Below are positions 44,072 to 53,148 of a stretch of 64,000 nucleotides of DNA, piece after piece; position 1 is the first letter of the stretch, and every line of letters starts with the position of its first letter. The DNA is from an uncultured Bacilli bacterium. Lineage in GTDB: Bacteria > Bacillota_I > Bacilli_A > RF39 > UBA660. Location: NCBI GenBank assembly GCA_934168275.1, contig CAKPNA010000004.1, positions 49,126 through 113,125 of the forward strand, read 5' to 3'. The position numbers and the translations under genes are program-made. Below the pieces are notes generated by a model. That model worked only from the letters and a program-made list of their open reading frames with translations. It was not told the DNA's origin and made no database searches.

Positions 44072-45480
44072 GAGTCTGTAAATAATTTTGTGTAAAGATG
44101 AATCCTTTCTGTGGTAATATAGAAATATATAACCAAGGAAGGATTTTTTGTATGAAAGAAAATAAAAATAATGAAGTTGTTAAATATTTATTAGAAAATT
44201 ATGATATTAAAAATGCAAATGATATTGCTTATGCATTAAAAGATATGTTTAAAGATACTATTCAAACTATGATGAATGCTGAATTTGATTCATCTATGGG
44301 TTATGAAAAAAGTGATAATAAAATAGAAAAATCAAACTATAGAAATGGCTATTCTTCTAAAAAGGTAAAAAGTCAATTTGGCGAATTTGATTTAACTATT
44401 CCTAGGGATAGAAATGCCGAATTTGAACCACAAATTGTTCCTAAAAATAAAAGAGATATTTCTGGAATTGAAGAGAAAGTTATAAATCTCTATGGTAAAG
44501 GTTTATCTACTAGAGAAATAAGCGACTCTATCGAAGATATTTATGGAGTTCAATTGTCTGCTACAATGATTAGCAATATTACTGATGCTGTTTTAGAAGA
44601 AATAGAAGAATGGCAAAAAAGACCACTAAAGGAAGTTTATCCAATTGTTTTTATTGATGCAGTACATTTTAATGTTAAACAAGAAAATGTTATAGTAAAA
44701 AAGGCCGCTTATGTTATTCTTGGAGTTACTACTGAAGGATTTAAGGAAGTACTAGGAATATGGATTGGAGAAAATGAATCTGCAAAATATTGGTTAGGTA
44801 CTTTAAACGAATTAAAGAATCGTGGAGTCAAAGACATATTAATTATCTGTTCTGATGGATTAAAAGGAATAAATGAAGCAATTAAAGCGGTTTATCCAAA
44901 TGCTATGCAACAAAGATGTATTGTTCATTTTATTAGAAATTCTGTTAAATTTGTTTCTTATAAACACTTAAAAGAATTTTGTAATAATTTAAGAACTATA
45001 TATAAATCAAATACAGAAAAGGAGGCAAGAGAAAATTTAGAAAAAGTAAAAGCAAAATGGAAAGATATTTACCCAACCAGTTTAAAAGTTTGGGAAGATA
45101 ATTGGGAAGCAATTTGTACTTTATTCAATTATTCTAAAGAATTAAGAAGAATAATGTATACAACTAATGCTATTGAAAGTTTAAATCGTTCTTATCGTAA
45201 ATATACTAAAACCAAAGGTGTATTTACTAGTGATAACTCTTTAATGAAATGTTTATTTTTAGCTACTAGAAATGTAGAAAAAAAGTGGACTACTAGATAC
45301 CCTAATTGGGATATGATTTATAATGAACTAAATATTTTATATCCCGAACGATTAAATTGATCTTTGAAAATTATTCAATTTATGTTATTATTATGGTAAC
45401 AAAAAGAGACTGATATAATCAATCTCAAATATCTTTATTACCATGGATTGGTAACTTTACACAAAGTTTTTTACACTCTC
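44072..45480 (+). mobile_element. IS256-family insertion sequence, 1409 bp, intact
   Basis: Imperfect terminal inverted repeats of about 26 bp: left GAGTCTGTAAATAATTTTG and right (complement) GAGAGTGTAAAAAACTTTG, both continuing TGTAAAG. Flanking 8-bp direct repeats AGACATTT at 44064-44071 and 45481-45488 are the target duplication. One transposase gene is inside. Clean repeats and an intact gene suggest recent transposition. Confidence 0.93.
44152..45360 (+). CDS. IS256-family (Mutator-type) transposase
   Basis: 402 residues from ATG 44152 after an AAGGAAGGA site. DDE catalytic residues lie in FIDAVHFNV, IICSDGLKGINEAI and TTNAIESLNRSYRKY; the QQRCIVHFIRNS motif with Cys and His is typical of IS256. 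It is complete and without disruptions. Stop codon is TGA. Confidence 0.95.
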   Translation: MKENKNNEVVKYLLENYDIKNANDIAYALKDMFKDTIQTMMNAEFDSSMGYEKSDNKIEKSNYRNGYSSKKVKSQFGEFDLTIPRDRNAEFEPQIVPKNKRDISGIEEKVINLYGKGLSTREISDSIEDIYGVQLSATMISNITDAVLEEIEEWQKRPLKEVYPIVFIDAVHFNVKQENVIVKKAAYVILGVTTEGFKEVLGIWIGENESAKYWLGTLNELKNRGVKDILIICSDGLKGINEAIKAVYPNAMQQRCIVHFIRNSVKFVSYKHLKEFCNNLRTIYKSNTEKEARENLEKVKAKWKDIYPTSLKVWEDNWEAICTLFNYSKELRRIMYTTNAIESLNRSYRKYTKTKGVFTSDNSLMKCLFLATRNVEKKWTTRYPNWDMIYNELNILYPERLN

Positions 45481-45482
45481 AG

Positions 45483-45508
45483 ACATTTCAATTACGAAAT
45501 GTTTTTTT
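45483..45508 (+). terminator. Former ftsH/divIC bidirectional terminator, now at the IS right end
   Basis: ACATTTC and GAAATGT form a 7-bp stem (loop AATTAC) followed by T on the plus strand. The IS256 insertion duplicated AGACATTT, keeping this stem whole, but removed the minus-strand T run that served divIC. Confidence 0.75.
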
Positions 45509-45815
45509 AATTTAATCTAAGTATTATCTCCCCATCTTTAGAATATAAATACTTCTCTCTTACATATTTAGCAATATAATCAGGATCTTCTAATTTACGA
45601 ATATCTAATTCTAACTCTTCTTTTTCCTCATCTAACTTAACAATTTTTTCTTGTAAATTAACTTTTTGATTCTTCATATCAATTATTTTTAATATATTAC
45701 ATACACAATTATATCCTAACGTAGAAACAACAACTAAAATTATTATAACTGTAAAAAACACACGAATCTTTGCCACAATTGACATTTTTCTCTTCTTTAC
45801 AACCTTAGCCATCAT
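45507..45815 (-). CDS. divIC: Septum formation initiator DivIC/FtsB
   Basis: About 102 residues. Basic N-terminus, one membrane segment (VFFTVIIILVVVSTLGY), a coiled coil (NLQEKIVKLDEEKEELELDI) and the typical EDPDYIAKYVREKYLYSKDGE end. It is a divisome protein that acts with FtsL and DivIB. The yabP-yabQ-divIC order matches Bacillus. Either of two adjacent ATG codons (45815, 45812) could be the start. Confidence 0.92.
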   Translation of the reverse strand: MMAKVVKKRKMSIVAKIRVFFTVIIILVVVSTLGYNCVCNILKIIDMKNQKVNLQEKIVKLDEEKEELELDIRKLEDPDYIAKYVREKYLYSKDGEIILRLN

Positions 45816-45921
45816 TATCACCTACCTTATTATATAATTACTTATAGTAAGTATATCACATAATTATTTTAGATAACAATATATTAACCCAAATTAATTT
45901 ACAAAATATTTATTATGTAAA

Positions 45922-46200
45922 CTACTTCTTCTTAAATAACTTAAACTTAATAAAATAAGCTAATATATAACCCAATATAATACTAAGTAAAAAGTATATA
46001 TGTACAATCCCATTATTAATTCTAATAAGAATAATAAAATATAATAATGTATTTACTAACAAAAACAATAAAGAATAAATTATCTTAATAAATAACTTAG
46101 ATTCATATATTATTTTATAATTAACCTCTAATAAAGCATAAAAAATTATTCCATAAAGAAAAGAATATAATATAGAATATATCTGTATCTTTAAAATCAT
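45922..46200 (-). CDS. yabQ: YabQ-like spore cortex membrane protein
   Basis: 92 residues, three hydrophobic helices (IYSILYSFLYGIIFYALLEV, IIYSLLFLLVNTLLYFIIL, IVHIYFLLSIILGYILAYF). Sequence conservation in this family is low, but membrane topology, size and position between yabP and divIC agree with YabQ, needed for cortex formation in Bacillus. It overlaps yabP by four bases. Confidence 0.8.
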   Translation of the reverse strand: MILKIQIYSILYSFLYGIIFYALLEVNYKIIYESKLFIKIIYSLLFLLVNTLLYFIILIRINNGIVHIYFLLSIILGYILAYFIKFKLFKKK

Positions 46201-46490
46201 TTAAATAATTTAGTAATAAATGAATTATCCTTATCTTTTTTTACATTACTATCTAAATAGCATAAACTATCTATTCTTCCCTTTATTGAAACATTACCTT
46301 GATAAGTATCTAACTTAATAATTTCTAACTCATCACCCTTAATAATCAAATAACCAAGTGTTGTTTCCAGCATAAATTCCTCATTGTCAAAACTATCTAT
46401 TTTCTTTACACCAGTAATAATAATATTCTTTCTCTCACTAATTGAAATACCATGATTAAATGTAGTATCTATTTCTTTAACATTTTCCAT
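46197..46490 (-). CDS. yabP: Sporulation protein YabP
   Basis: About 97 residues from ATG 46490 (GGAGG seven bases upstream). YabP motifs: ISISERKNIIITGVKKIDSF, ETTLGYLIIKGDELEIIKLD and GRIDSLCYLD, ending KLFK. A sporulation gene under sigma-E in Bacillus, in the coat/cortex pathway. Followed by yabQ. Confidence 0.9.
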   Translation of the reverse strand: MENVKEIDTTFNHGISISERKNIIITGVKKIDSFDNEEFMLETTLGYLIIKGDELEIIKLDTYQGNVSIKGRIDSLCYLDSNVKKDKDNSFITKLFK

Positions 46491-46536
46491 ATTTATGCCT
46501 CCTAATAAATATATGTTAAAGATAATAAAAATATAC

Positions 46537-46563
46537 AAAAAATAGACTCAATTTGAGTCTATT
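46537..46563 (-). terminator. Terminator after spoVG
   Basis: AATAGACTCAA and TTGAGTCTATT form an 11-bp stem with a one-base loop, then TTTT on the minus strand. The first bases include the spoVG stop. Confidence 0.85.
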
Positions 46564-46816
46564 CAGCTTCTTCATATGCTTTTAATATAGCCTTTTCAAA
46601 CATTTGACGTGTTTCAGCATTAATAGGATGAGCAATATCTCTATATCCACCAGTAGCAACTTGTCTACTAGGCATAGCGATAAATAAACCATTATCACCT
46701 TCAATTATTCTTATATCGTGTACTGCAAAGCAATCATCAATAAGAACAGAAGCAATTCCTTTCATACGTGAATTTTCTTTTTCGATCTTACGAACTGTTA
46801 CTGAAGTAATCTTCAT
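46559..46816 (-). CDS. spoVG: Septation/RNA-binding regulator SpoVG
   Basis: 85 residues. Characteristic ITSVTVRKIEKENSRMKGIA, FAVHDIRIIEGDNGLFIAMP and DIAHPINAETRQMFEKAIL. SpoVG is a small nucleic-acid-binding protein that affects asymmetric division and virulence gene expression in Bacilli. Monocistronic here, with its own terminator. Confidence 0.97.
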   Translation of the reverse strand: MKITSVTVRKIEKENSRMKGIASVLIDDCFAVHDIRIIEGDNGLFIAMPSRQVATGGYRDIAHPINAETRQMFEKAILKAYEEAE

Positions 46817-46896
46817 TATGTTATCTCTCCTTCTAGAAAATACCTTTTCTAATTACATTTTAGTATATACAAGATATAAAAGTCAATATTTTTTCC

Positions 46897-47127
46897 TTAA
46901 TTTGACACTTTTTCAAAACACACCTTAATATTCCTAATAAGAATATCTCGATAAGTAAAGCTTTTTATTGAATTATCAAACTGTCTAATAGTAAAAATAT
47001 TATTATATAATTTATCTACTATTCCAAAACATTCATCTACCCTATTACGATTACCATAAGAAATAATTTTAACTACTTCATTAGTATGATTAGATAATTC
47101 ATTCTTTATTTTATTTATATTGTACAT
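46897..47127 (-). CDS. veg: Veg family protein
   Basis: 76 residues from ATG 47127, preceded by AGGAGG. Family pattern: MYNINKIKNELSNHTNEVVK, GNRNRVDECFGIVDKLYNNI and FTYRDILIRNIKVCF. In B. subtilis Veg is highly expressed and stimulates biofilm gene expression; the biochemical role is unclear. It follows yabG by seven bases as in Bacillus. Confidence 0.9.
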   Translation of the reverse strand: MYNINKIKNELSNHTNEVVKIISYGNRNRVDECFGIVDKLYNNIFTIRQFDNSIKSFTYRDILIRNIKVCFEKVSN

Positions 47128-47134
47128 ATACCTC

Positions 47135-47905
47135 CTATTCCCTAGGATACCCAGTATACATTGTACCCTTTGTAATAATTCCACCCATTCCTGCCGAACC
47201 ATATTTAGTTTTTTCTAAAATATTAATTAAATCAATATTATTATTAATATCTGAAAAAGCCATACACCCCGCTACTATTGCCGGATCTAAAGCATGAATA
47301 TTAATTCTTTTTGGACTAGATGCAAAATTAGCACCTGCTTTAATTAATTCTTCATAATCAGACTGACAAGCTCCCGCAATAATAATTAATTTTTGATGTG
47401 ATTTTTCATACGTACGAGCCATTTTAACGCACTCTACAAAATTAGAGGTATTCTTATATTTAGAACCATTCTTTCTCTTACGATAATAAGCATCATGACC
47501 AGTAATAACAACAATATCCGGAGTATACTTTTCAAGAAGAGGCACTATATTACTAGCTAAATCCTCTTCCTTAAAATAAACTCCATATGCTCTTAACTTA
47601 TTCTTCTTATAAAAGTCTAGACAACTATCTAAATATTCCTTATCACCATCTAAATGTAATATCTTCCCCGGTAAATAAAAATACTCACTTCTATTTAACT
47701 TTCGATATTCTTCTATTGAAGGAAGAAAAGAATCATTACTCTCACTACCATCATTATATAATTTTAAATCTTCCTTATAACTATCAGCATATAATCTAAC
47801 ATTAACACCTTTTAAATAATATAAATCTTCATCAATACTAATTATCTTAAATACCACATCATTATTATATGAATTTCTAGTTACATAATCACCAATATTA
47901 AACAT
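47135..47905 (-). CDS. yabG: Sporulation-specific protease YabG
   Basis: 256 residues. N-terminal IGDYVTRNSYNNDVVFKI domain; core with YGVYFKEEDLASNIVPLLEK, VVITGHDAYYRK, and IIAGACQSDYEELIKAGANF, with conserved His and Cys as in YabG. In Bacillus it cleaves spore coat proteins late in sporulation. rsmA-yabG-veg order is conserved. Confidence 0.95.
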   Translation of the reverse strand: MFNIGDYVTRNSYNNDVVFKIISIDEDLYYLKGVNVRLYADSYKEDLKLYNDGSESNDSFLPSIEEYRKLNRSEYFYLPGKILHLDGDKEYLDSCLDFYKKNKLRAYGVYFKEEDLASNIVPLLEKYTPDIVVITGHDAYYRKRKNGSKYKNTSNFVECVKMARTYEKSHQKLIIIAGACQSDYEELIKAGANFASSPKRINIHALDPAIVAGCMAFSDINNNIDLINILEKTKYGSAGMGGIITKGTMYTGYPRE

Positions 47906-47947
47906 ACATTCACCTATCTAATTATATGATTAACTAGCTCATATATG

Positions 47948-47972
47948 AAAAAAAGATTGCATAACACAATCT
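47948..47972 (-). terminator. Terminator after rsmA
   Basis: AGATTG and CAATCT stem with 7-base loop, then TTTTTT on the minus strand. Confidence 0.7.
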
Positions 47973-48762
47973 ATTTATTATCTAATGTATTTACTATATC
48001 TATAAAAACTTCAAGAGAAACATTTTCTGCTCTATCCGTTAAAGATAAATTATATTTTTCTAATACTCTATTAACAGTATCTAAATCATAACTCTTTAAA
48101 TTATTTCTCAAATTCTTGCGTTTAAATTGAAAAGCATCTTTTACTAACTTCAAAAACAATTCATAGTTAAAGTTATTATCTATATTACTCTTTCTATTCA
48201 TTACAATTACAGCACTATCAACTTTAGGTTCAGGAATAAAACACTTTCTTGATACATCAACTACTTTCTTAATGTCATAATAGTAAGAAAGTATTACTGA
48301 TATATATCCATAGTCTCTTGTATTAACTGAAGCCGATAAACGCATAGCTACCTCTTTTTGAATCATAATAACTATTTTATCAGGTTTAAATTCATTAACT
48401 AATTTCATTATAATAGGACTCGTTATATAATATGGTAAATTAGCCACAACATATAGCTTCTTATAATTATTAAGTTCATTTATATCATCAATGCTAGCCT
48501 CTAAAAAATCTTTAATATATAAAGTATAATTGCTATAACAACTTAGTTTATTTCTTAAATTATCTTCAAGTCTATTATCTATTTCAAATAAATAAGCATA
48601 TCCACATTTATTAATAATATCATAAGATAATGATCCATCTCCAGGACCAATTTCAATAACTAAAGTATCTTTATCAATCTCTGCGCCTTCAATAATCTTA
48701 TTAACAATATTTTTATCACGAAGAAAATTTTGTCCTAAAGACTTTTTAAAATTAAAATCCAT
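47971..48762 (-). CDS. rsmA: 16S rRNA (adenine(1518/1519)-N6)-dimethyltransferase RsmA
   Basis: 263 residues. KSLGQNFLRDKNIVNKI at the start, SAM-binding IEIGPGDGSLSYDI and the catalytic NLPYYITSPII motif, then the C-terminal helical domain (FQFKRKNLRNNL). Dimethylates two adenines at the 3' end of 16S rRNA; loss gives kasugamycin resistance. rnmV, normally just upstream, is missing. Confidence 0.97.
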   Translation of the reverse strand: MDFNFKKSLGQNFLRDKNIVNKIIEGAEIDKDTLVIEIGPGDGSLSYDIINKCGYAYLFEIDNRLEDNLRNKLSCYSNYTLYIKDFLEASIDDINELNNYKKLYVVANLPYYITSPIIMKLVNEFKPDKIVIMIQKEVAMRLSASVNTRDYGYISVILSYYYDIKKVVDVSRKCFIPEPKVDSAVIVMNRKSNIDNNFNYELFLKLVKDAFQFKRKNLRNNLKSYDLDTVNRVLEKYNLSLTDRAENVSLEVFIDIVNTLDNK

Positions 48763-48779
48763 ACAACCTCCATAACATA

Positions 48780-48801
48780 AAAAGAGGAATATTCCTCTTA
48801 G
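48780..48801 (-). terminator. Terminator after the cell-wall hydrolase gene
   Basis: A perfect palindromic stem, AAGAGGAATATTCCTCTT, followed by TTT on the minus strand, overlapping the stop codon. Confidence 0.75.
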
Positions 48802-49553
48802 TTAAATCCATATCTATTACCATGGTCAGTAATATAATTACTACTATAACCATAACTTTCCCATGATCTGAAGCCTAAATAATTATTATTTCTAACACCA
48901 TTTAATCCATCTAAAACGGCTTCCTTAACATAATTATATTTAGCACTATTATAATATCTACCAGAAGGTAAATAACTATAATACATATTTCTAAAATATA
49001 CTTCAAACTGATTAGGAGCAGTTATCTGACTAATCGGATTACGTCCAAAATAATTACCCCATTTATCAGAATCACATCTATTTAATATAACAGAAATAAC
49101 CGCTAAGGCATCATCAATACTATCTCCTGCTTCAACACATATAACAGCAATAAGTAAATCTAAATCACTACCACTAACATCATATGTATTGTTATTTACT
49201 GATACATTAAATCCCATTGCTTCGTCTGTTTTATATTTTAAATAAAACTCATCAGCTAAATAACTAACGTTATTATCATTATTTTTAGTCTCTTCAACTG
49301 CATCTTCTTTTTTTTGAATAGTAGCATCAATTAAATCAACTAATTCTTCATCTTTTTCTGTCTTATTTTGTAATAAAGTATTTACTACAAACAACCCTGA
49401 AATTACATCTTCTGTCTTGTTTAAATTATTATTCTCTAAAACTACTACTTCCTGATATTTATTATCTGCTTTAGAAAACAAAAATACTAAAAATAGTAAA
49501 GCAACCATCAACTGTCCGAAGACAATCAGGGTACCAGGTACTATTTTTTTCAT
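48798..49553 (-). CDS. Cell-wall hydrolase, SleB/CwlJ (Hydrolase_2) type
   Basis: 251 residues. N-terminal membrane anchor (VPGTLIVFGQLMVALLFLVFLF trimmed: residues 5-26), a charged linker, then a catalytic domain (about 128-251) with LLIAVICVEAGDSIDDALAV (Glu as catalytic acid), VISVILNRCDSDKWG, ITAPNQFEVY and the NYLGFRSWESYG end. SleB/CwlJ enzymes lyse spore cortex during germination. The promoter at 49645-49673 is of SigA type, so growth-phase use is also possible. Confidence 0.85.
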   Translation of the reverse strand: MKKIVPGTLIVFGQLMVALLFLVFLFSKADNKYQEVVVLENNNLNKTEDVISGLFVVNTLLQNKTEKDEELVDLIDATIQKKEDAVEETKNNDNNVSYLADEFYLKYKTDEAMGFNVSVNNNTYDVSGSDLDLLIAVICVEAGDSIDDALAVISVILNRCDSDKWGNYFGRNPISQITAPNQFEVYFRNMYYSYLPSGRYYNSAKYNYVKEAVLDGLNGVRNNNYLGFRSWESYGYSSNYITDHGNRYGFN

Positions 49554-49644
49554 ATAATCACCTCTTATTTTTAAAGCATAATCAACTAAATTAAATAAAA
49601 AATAACTTAGTTAAATTCAGCCTCTTTTTCTTCAGGCAATAATA

Positions 49645-49673
49645 ATTCTATCATAATTATCTATAAATGTCAA
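49645..49673 (-). promoter_or_regulatory. SigA-type promoter of the cell-wall hydrolase gene
   Basis: TTGACA (49673-49668), a 17-base spacer and TAGAAT (49650-49645). The -35 lies inside the end of tatD. Confidence 0.65.
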
Positions 49674-50412
49674 ATATCCTCCCTGCATTGGCCGTCGTAG
49701 TCCTTATAACTTCATCATAACTAATACCCTTAACATCAGCAATTTTATTCGCTATAACCCCTAAATATTTAGGACTATTGGCATACTTTCTATATGGAAC
49801 TGGCGTTAAATATGGCGCATCAGTTTCCAATAATATATATTCCAAATTAATATTTTTTATAACTTCTATAATACTCTTTGCATTATTATAAGTGCATACT
49901 CCACCAATACCAAGACATATACCCAACTTGGTAAACTCTCTAGCCATCTCTAAACTACCTGAGTAGCAATGAAGAGTACCACTAACAGAATATTTTTTCA
50001 ATATATTATATGTATCTCCTATCGCATCTCTACTATGTATAATAACAGGCTTATGATACTTACTAGCTATTTCTAATTGTCTTCTAAAAAATAATTGCTG
50101 TTTTTCTTTATCAGTATTATCGTAATGATAATCAAGCCCAATCTCTCCAATTGCCACAATTTTATCATTAGATATATTCTTTTCAATAAAGTCAAGACTA
50201 TCTAAATTAACATCTTCTAGCTCAGTTGGATGAAAACCAATTGCACCATAAACTATATCATATTTAGAAACAAGTCTTAGTACCTCCTGACAATTCTTCA
50301 TATTAGTACCATTAACTATAATAGCCTTAACCCCAGCTTCTTTAATTTTTTCTATTTCTTCATCAATATTATCATAATACTCACTTAATATATGACAATG
50401 TGTATCTATCAT
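49657..50412 (-). CDS. tatD: TatD-family metal-dependent deoxyribonuclease
   Basis: About 251 residues from ATG 50412, seven bases after GGAGG. MIDTHCHILSEYYDN carries the HxH metal motif; GAIGFHPTE, GEIGLDYHYDN, IIHSRDA, HCYSG and LETDAPYLTP complete the TIM-barrel metal site. Called YabD in Bacillus; 3'-5' DNase activity is known in the family. It lies downstream of metG as in Bacillus (metS-yabD). Confidence 0.95.
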   Translation of the reverse strand: MIDTHCHILSEYYDNIDEEIEKIKEAGVKAIIVNGTNMKNCQEVLRLVSKYDIVYGAIGFHPTELEDVNLDSLDFIEKNISNDKIVAIGEIGLDYHYDNTDKEKQQLFFRRQLEIASKYHKPVIIHSRDAIGDTYNILKKYSVSGTLHCYSGSLEMAREFTKLGICLGIGGVCTYNNAKSIIEVIKNINLEYILLETDAPYLTPVPYRKYANSPKYLGVIANKIADVKGISYDEVIRTTTANAGRIFDIYR

Positions 50413-50433
50413 TATTAAACCTCCTATCATAAG

Positions 50434-50457
50434 AAAAAACTATAATTACTATAGTTT
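50434..50457 (-). terminator. Terminator after the small membrane protein gene
   Basis: AAACTATA and TATAGTTT stem (5-base loop) followed by TTTTTT on the minus strand, overlapping the stop codon. Confidence 0.8.
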
Positions 50458-50623
50458 ATCTATTTCTAAAAGAAGAAATTACATACTTAACAATTATCAT
50501 ACCTGCTACAACAAAATAGCAAATATCAATAATATTTTTATATACTAAGGCATTAAGCCCCACCAACAACAAAAATACAACTAAATAAAACTCCAAAATA
50601 CGTTCTTGAATTATAGTCTTCAT
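50456..50623 (-). CDS. 55-residue membrane micro-protein
   Basis: ATG 50623 follows GGGAG by five bases. Two hydrophobic segments (LEFYLVVFLLLVGLNALVY, IIDICYFVVAGMIIVKYVI) with a short Lys/Asn turn and a basic C-terminus (SSFRNR) indicate a two-helix inner-membrane protein. It has its own terminator and lies between metG and tatD. Family not recognised. Confidence 0.75.
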   Translation of the reverse strand: MKTIIQERILEFYLVVFLLLVGLNALVYKNIIDICYFVVAGMIIVKYVISSFRNR

Positions 50624-50746
50624 CTTAGCTCCCTTTTCATCTAAAACTGCAACTACTACATTTTAAATATACCAAATCTAAAAAGAAAAGTAAACAAATT
50701 ACTAATATTTACAATATTTTACACTCAGAACGTAAAAAAACACAAA

Positions 50747-52285
50747 TTATTCTGTGGTCTTCTCTATTCTCTTAAATAAAGGTACTGGATCATTCAACTT
50801 AGAACCTTCTACTAAATGACCAAAAGATGTTGTTGTATCAATTGAATTAATAGAAGTATTTAACTGTCTAAATATCTCTTCACTAGTATCAGGTAAGAAT
50901 GGACTCAACAATATAGCACCTATTCTAATAGATTCAAGTAAATTATATATAACAGTCTTTAACTTTTCACGACTATTTTCATCTTTTGCTAAAATCCAAG
51001 GAGTAGTTTCATCAATATATTTATTACATCTTTTAAATATTTCCATAATCGCATCTAGTGCTTCAGGAACCTTTAATTCATCCATATATTTATCAACAGT
51101 ATCTTTAGTAGAAATAACAAGATTAATTAATTCATCATCAAACTCTGTCTTATCACTACCCTTAACAACAATATTATCAAAATACTTTTTATTCATCGCA
51201 ATAGTACGATTAACTAAATTACCTAAAACATTAGCTAAATCAGCATTAGTTCTATTAACAAGTGCTTCTTCCGAAAAATTACCATCACTACCAAAAGGAA
51301 CTTCTCTTAATACAAAATAACGTACTGCATCCTTGCCATAAGCATTAATATACTCTCTTGGATCTTTATAATTACCTAAGCTCTTAGATATCTTACCACC
51401 ATTAATAACTAACCAACCATGTCCAAATACTTGTTTAGGTAAAGGTAAATCTAATGCCATTAACATAATTGGCCATATAATAGTATGAAATCTAACTATT
51501 TCTTTACCAACAATATGTAAATCCGCTGGCCAATATTTCTTAAACTTTGAATCATCATCACTTAAATAACCTAAAGCACTAATATAATTACTTAAAGCAT
51601 CTATCCATACATAAATAACATGCTTAGTATCAAATGAAACAGGTATTCCCCAATTAAAACTAGTACGAGAAACACATAAATCTTGTAAACCTGGCTTAAT
51701 AAAATTATTAATCATCTCATTCTTACGAGATACCGGTTGAATAAACTCCGGATGTGTCTCAATATATTCAACTAACCTATCTGCATATTTACTTAATCTA
51801 AAGAAGTATGCTTCCTCCCGAGCTTCTTCAACATCTCTCCCACAATCAGGGCATTTACCATCAACAAGTTGTGATTCCGTCCAAAATGATTCACAAGGAG
51901 TACAATATAATCCTGAATATTCTCCCTTATAAATATCTCCTTGATCATATAAACGCTTGAATATCTTTTGAACAGTCTCAACATGTTCAGGATCAGTAGT
52001 TCTAATAAATTTATCATATGAAATACCTAATGATGCCCATAAATCTTTAGCATTCTCTATTATTTTATCAACATATTCCTTAGGACTTACTCCTGCTTCC
52101 GTAGCCTTCTTCTCTATCTTTTGCCCATGTTCATCAGAACCTGTTAAAAAGAAAGTATCAAAACCATTCTGTCTCTTATATCTTGCAATAGCATCTGCTA
52201 TTATCGTTGTATAACAATGTCCAATATGAAAATTAGCACTTGGATAATATATTGGTGTTGTTATATAAAATTTCTTGTTTTCCAT
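50747..52285 (-). CDS. metG: Methionyl-tRNA synthetase
   Basis: 512 residues. Class I signature YPSANFHIGHCYTTI near the N-terminus, a zinc knuckle (CTPCESFWTESQLVDGKCPDC trimmed: Cys at about residues 127, 130, 144, 147), and GGKISKSLGN (KMSKS loop). The C-terminal Trbp111-like tRNA-binding domain of Bacillus MetS (about 660 residues) is absent. Controlled by a T-box leader just upstream. Confidence 0.97.
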   Translation of the reverse strand: MENKKFYITTPIYYPSANFHIGHCYTTIIADAIARYKRQNGFDTFFLTGSDEHGQKIEKKATEAGVSPKEYVDKIIENAKDLWASLGISYDKFIRTTDPEHVETVQKIFKRLYDQGDIYKGEYSGLYCTPCESFWTESQLVDGKCPDCGRDVEEAREEAYFFRLSKYADRLVEYIETHPEFIQPVSRKNEMINNFIKPGLQDLCVSRTSFNWGIPVSFDTKHVIYVWIDALSNYISALGYLSDDDSKFKKYWPADLHIVGKEIVRFHTIIWPIMLMALDLPLPKQVFGHGWLVINGGKISKSLGNYKDPREYINAYGKDAVRYFVLREVPFGSDGNFSEEALVNRTNADLANVLGNLVNRTIAMNKKYFDNIVVKGSDKTEFDDELINLVISTKDTVDKYMDELKVPEALDAIMEIFKRCNKYIDETTPWILAKDENSREKLKTVIYNLLESIRIGAILLSPFLPDTSEEIFRQLNTSINSIDTTTSFGHLVEGSKLNDPVPLFKRIEKTTE

Positions 52286-52309
52286 ATCTATTCTCCTCCC
52301 ATAAATACC

Positions 52310-52545
52310 AAAAATAAAAAATCCATCCAGCTAAGGACGAATTCAATATCCGCGGTACCACCTTATTTTATAATTATACAATTATACACTCATAGCTATA
52401 ACGCACTACCGCTTAAACAAAAGTTAAGATAACTCCAGAACCATTTATAATAGCTATTATATCTAATTTCCACCATCATAGACTCTCTATAATAAATCAC
52501 TATTACTCTTTCCTTCTTCGTTAAACACCCATATTATAACATATG
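52310..52545 (-). promoter_or_regulatory. T-box riboswitch of metG
   Basis: The leader carries the T-box sequence GGTGGTACCGCGG (about 52361-52349 on the minus strand) that pairs with uncharged tRNA ends, and an ATG specifier context (CTATGATGGTGG, around 52470) matching tRNA-Met. A terminator stem with TTTTTT lies at about 52345-52310. Uncharged tRNA-Met switches metG on. The stem I region starts near 52530. Confidence 0.92.
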
Positions 52546-52561
52546 ATTTTTTAAATATCAA
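52533..52561 (-). promoter_or_regulatory. Promoter of the metG T-box leader
   Basis: TTGATA (52561-52556), a 17-base spacer and TATAAT (52538-52533), directly after the spoVT stop. Confidence 0.8.
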
Positions 52562-52563
52562 GA

Positions 52564-53094
52564 CTAATCTATAAACTCTCCCCCAAGAAGTTTAGCCATT
52601 ATACTAGCCATTTTCTCTTCAGTCTCCATAATTGGATTATCAAGTGATAATATAATTACACTACCAATAGCATCTCCATTATTAATAATCGTACTAAAAG
52701 CATAATAACCATATTCATCATCTTCATTAGTTAAATATATATTCTTCTTTTTATTCTCTACAAAATTATCTCTACGTTCAATCATACTCTCAATAACATC
52801 ACTAATTTCACGACCAATATACTTCTTCTTAAGTGAACCAGTAATAGCTAATATCTTATCTCTATCCGTAACAATAATATTATGTTTTAATATCTGATAA
52901 AAAGAATCACAGTACCTACTAGCAACTTCTCCAATACTCTTCATAGGTGAATACTTCTCTAACATTATCTTTTCATCATCTACAGATATTTCTAAATAAT
53001 CACCATTATTAATACGCAAATTCTTTCTAATCTCTTTTGGAATAACAATTCTTCCTAAATCATCTATTCTCCTAATAACACCAGTTGTTTTCAA
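52564..53094 (-). CDS. spoVT: Stage V sporulation protein T
   Basis: About 176 residues from a TTG start at 53094, six bases after GAGGTG, because family members begin with the AbrB-type swapped-hairpin domain (TTGVIRRIDDLGRIVIPKEI). The C-terminal GAF domain follows (HNIIVTDRDKILAITGSLKK, GSVIILSLDNP). In Bacillus it is a forespore transcription regulator. It follows mfd as in Bacillus. Confidence 0.94.
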   Translation of the reverse strand: MKTTGVIRRIDDLGRIVIPKEIRKNLRINNGDYLEISVDDEKIMLEKYSPMKSIGEVASRYCDSFYQILKHNIIVTDRDKILAITGSLKKKYIGREISDVIESMIERRDNFVENKKKNIYLTNEDDEYGYYAFSTIINNGDAIGSVIILSLDNPIMETEEKMASIMAKLLGGEFID

Positions 53095-53148
53095 AAAACT
53101 CACCTCTGATAATACTATTGTCAAAATCTGTAAAAAATATACTAACAA

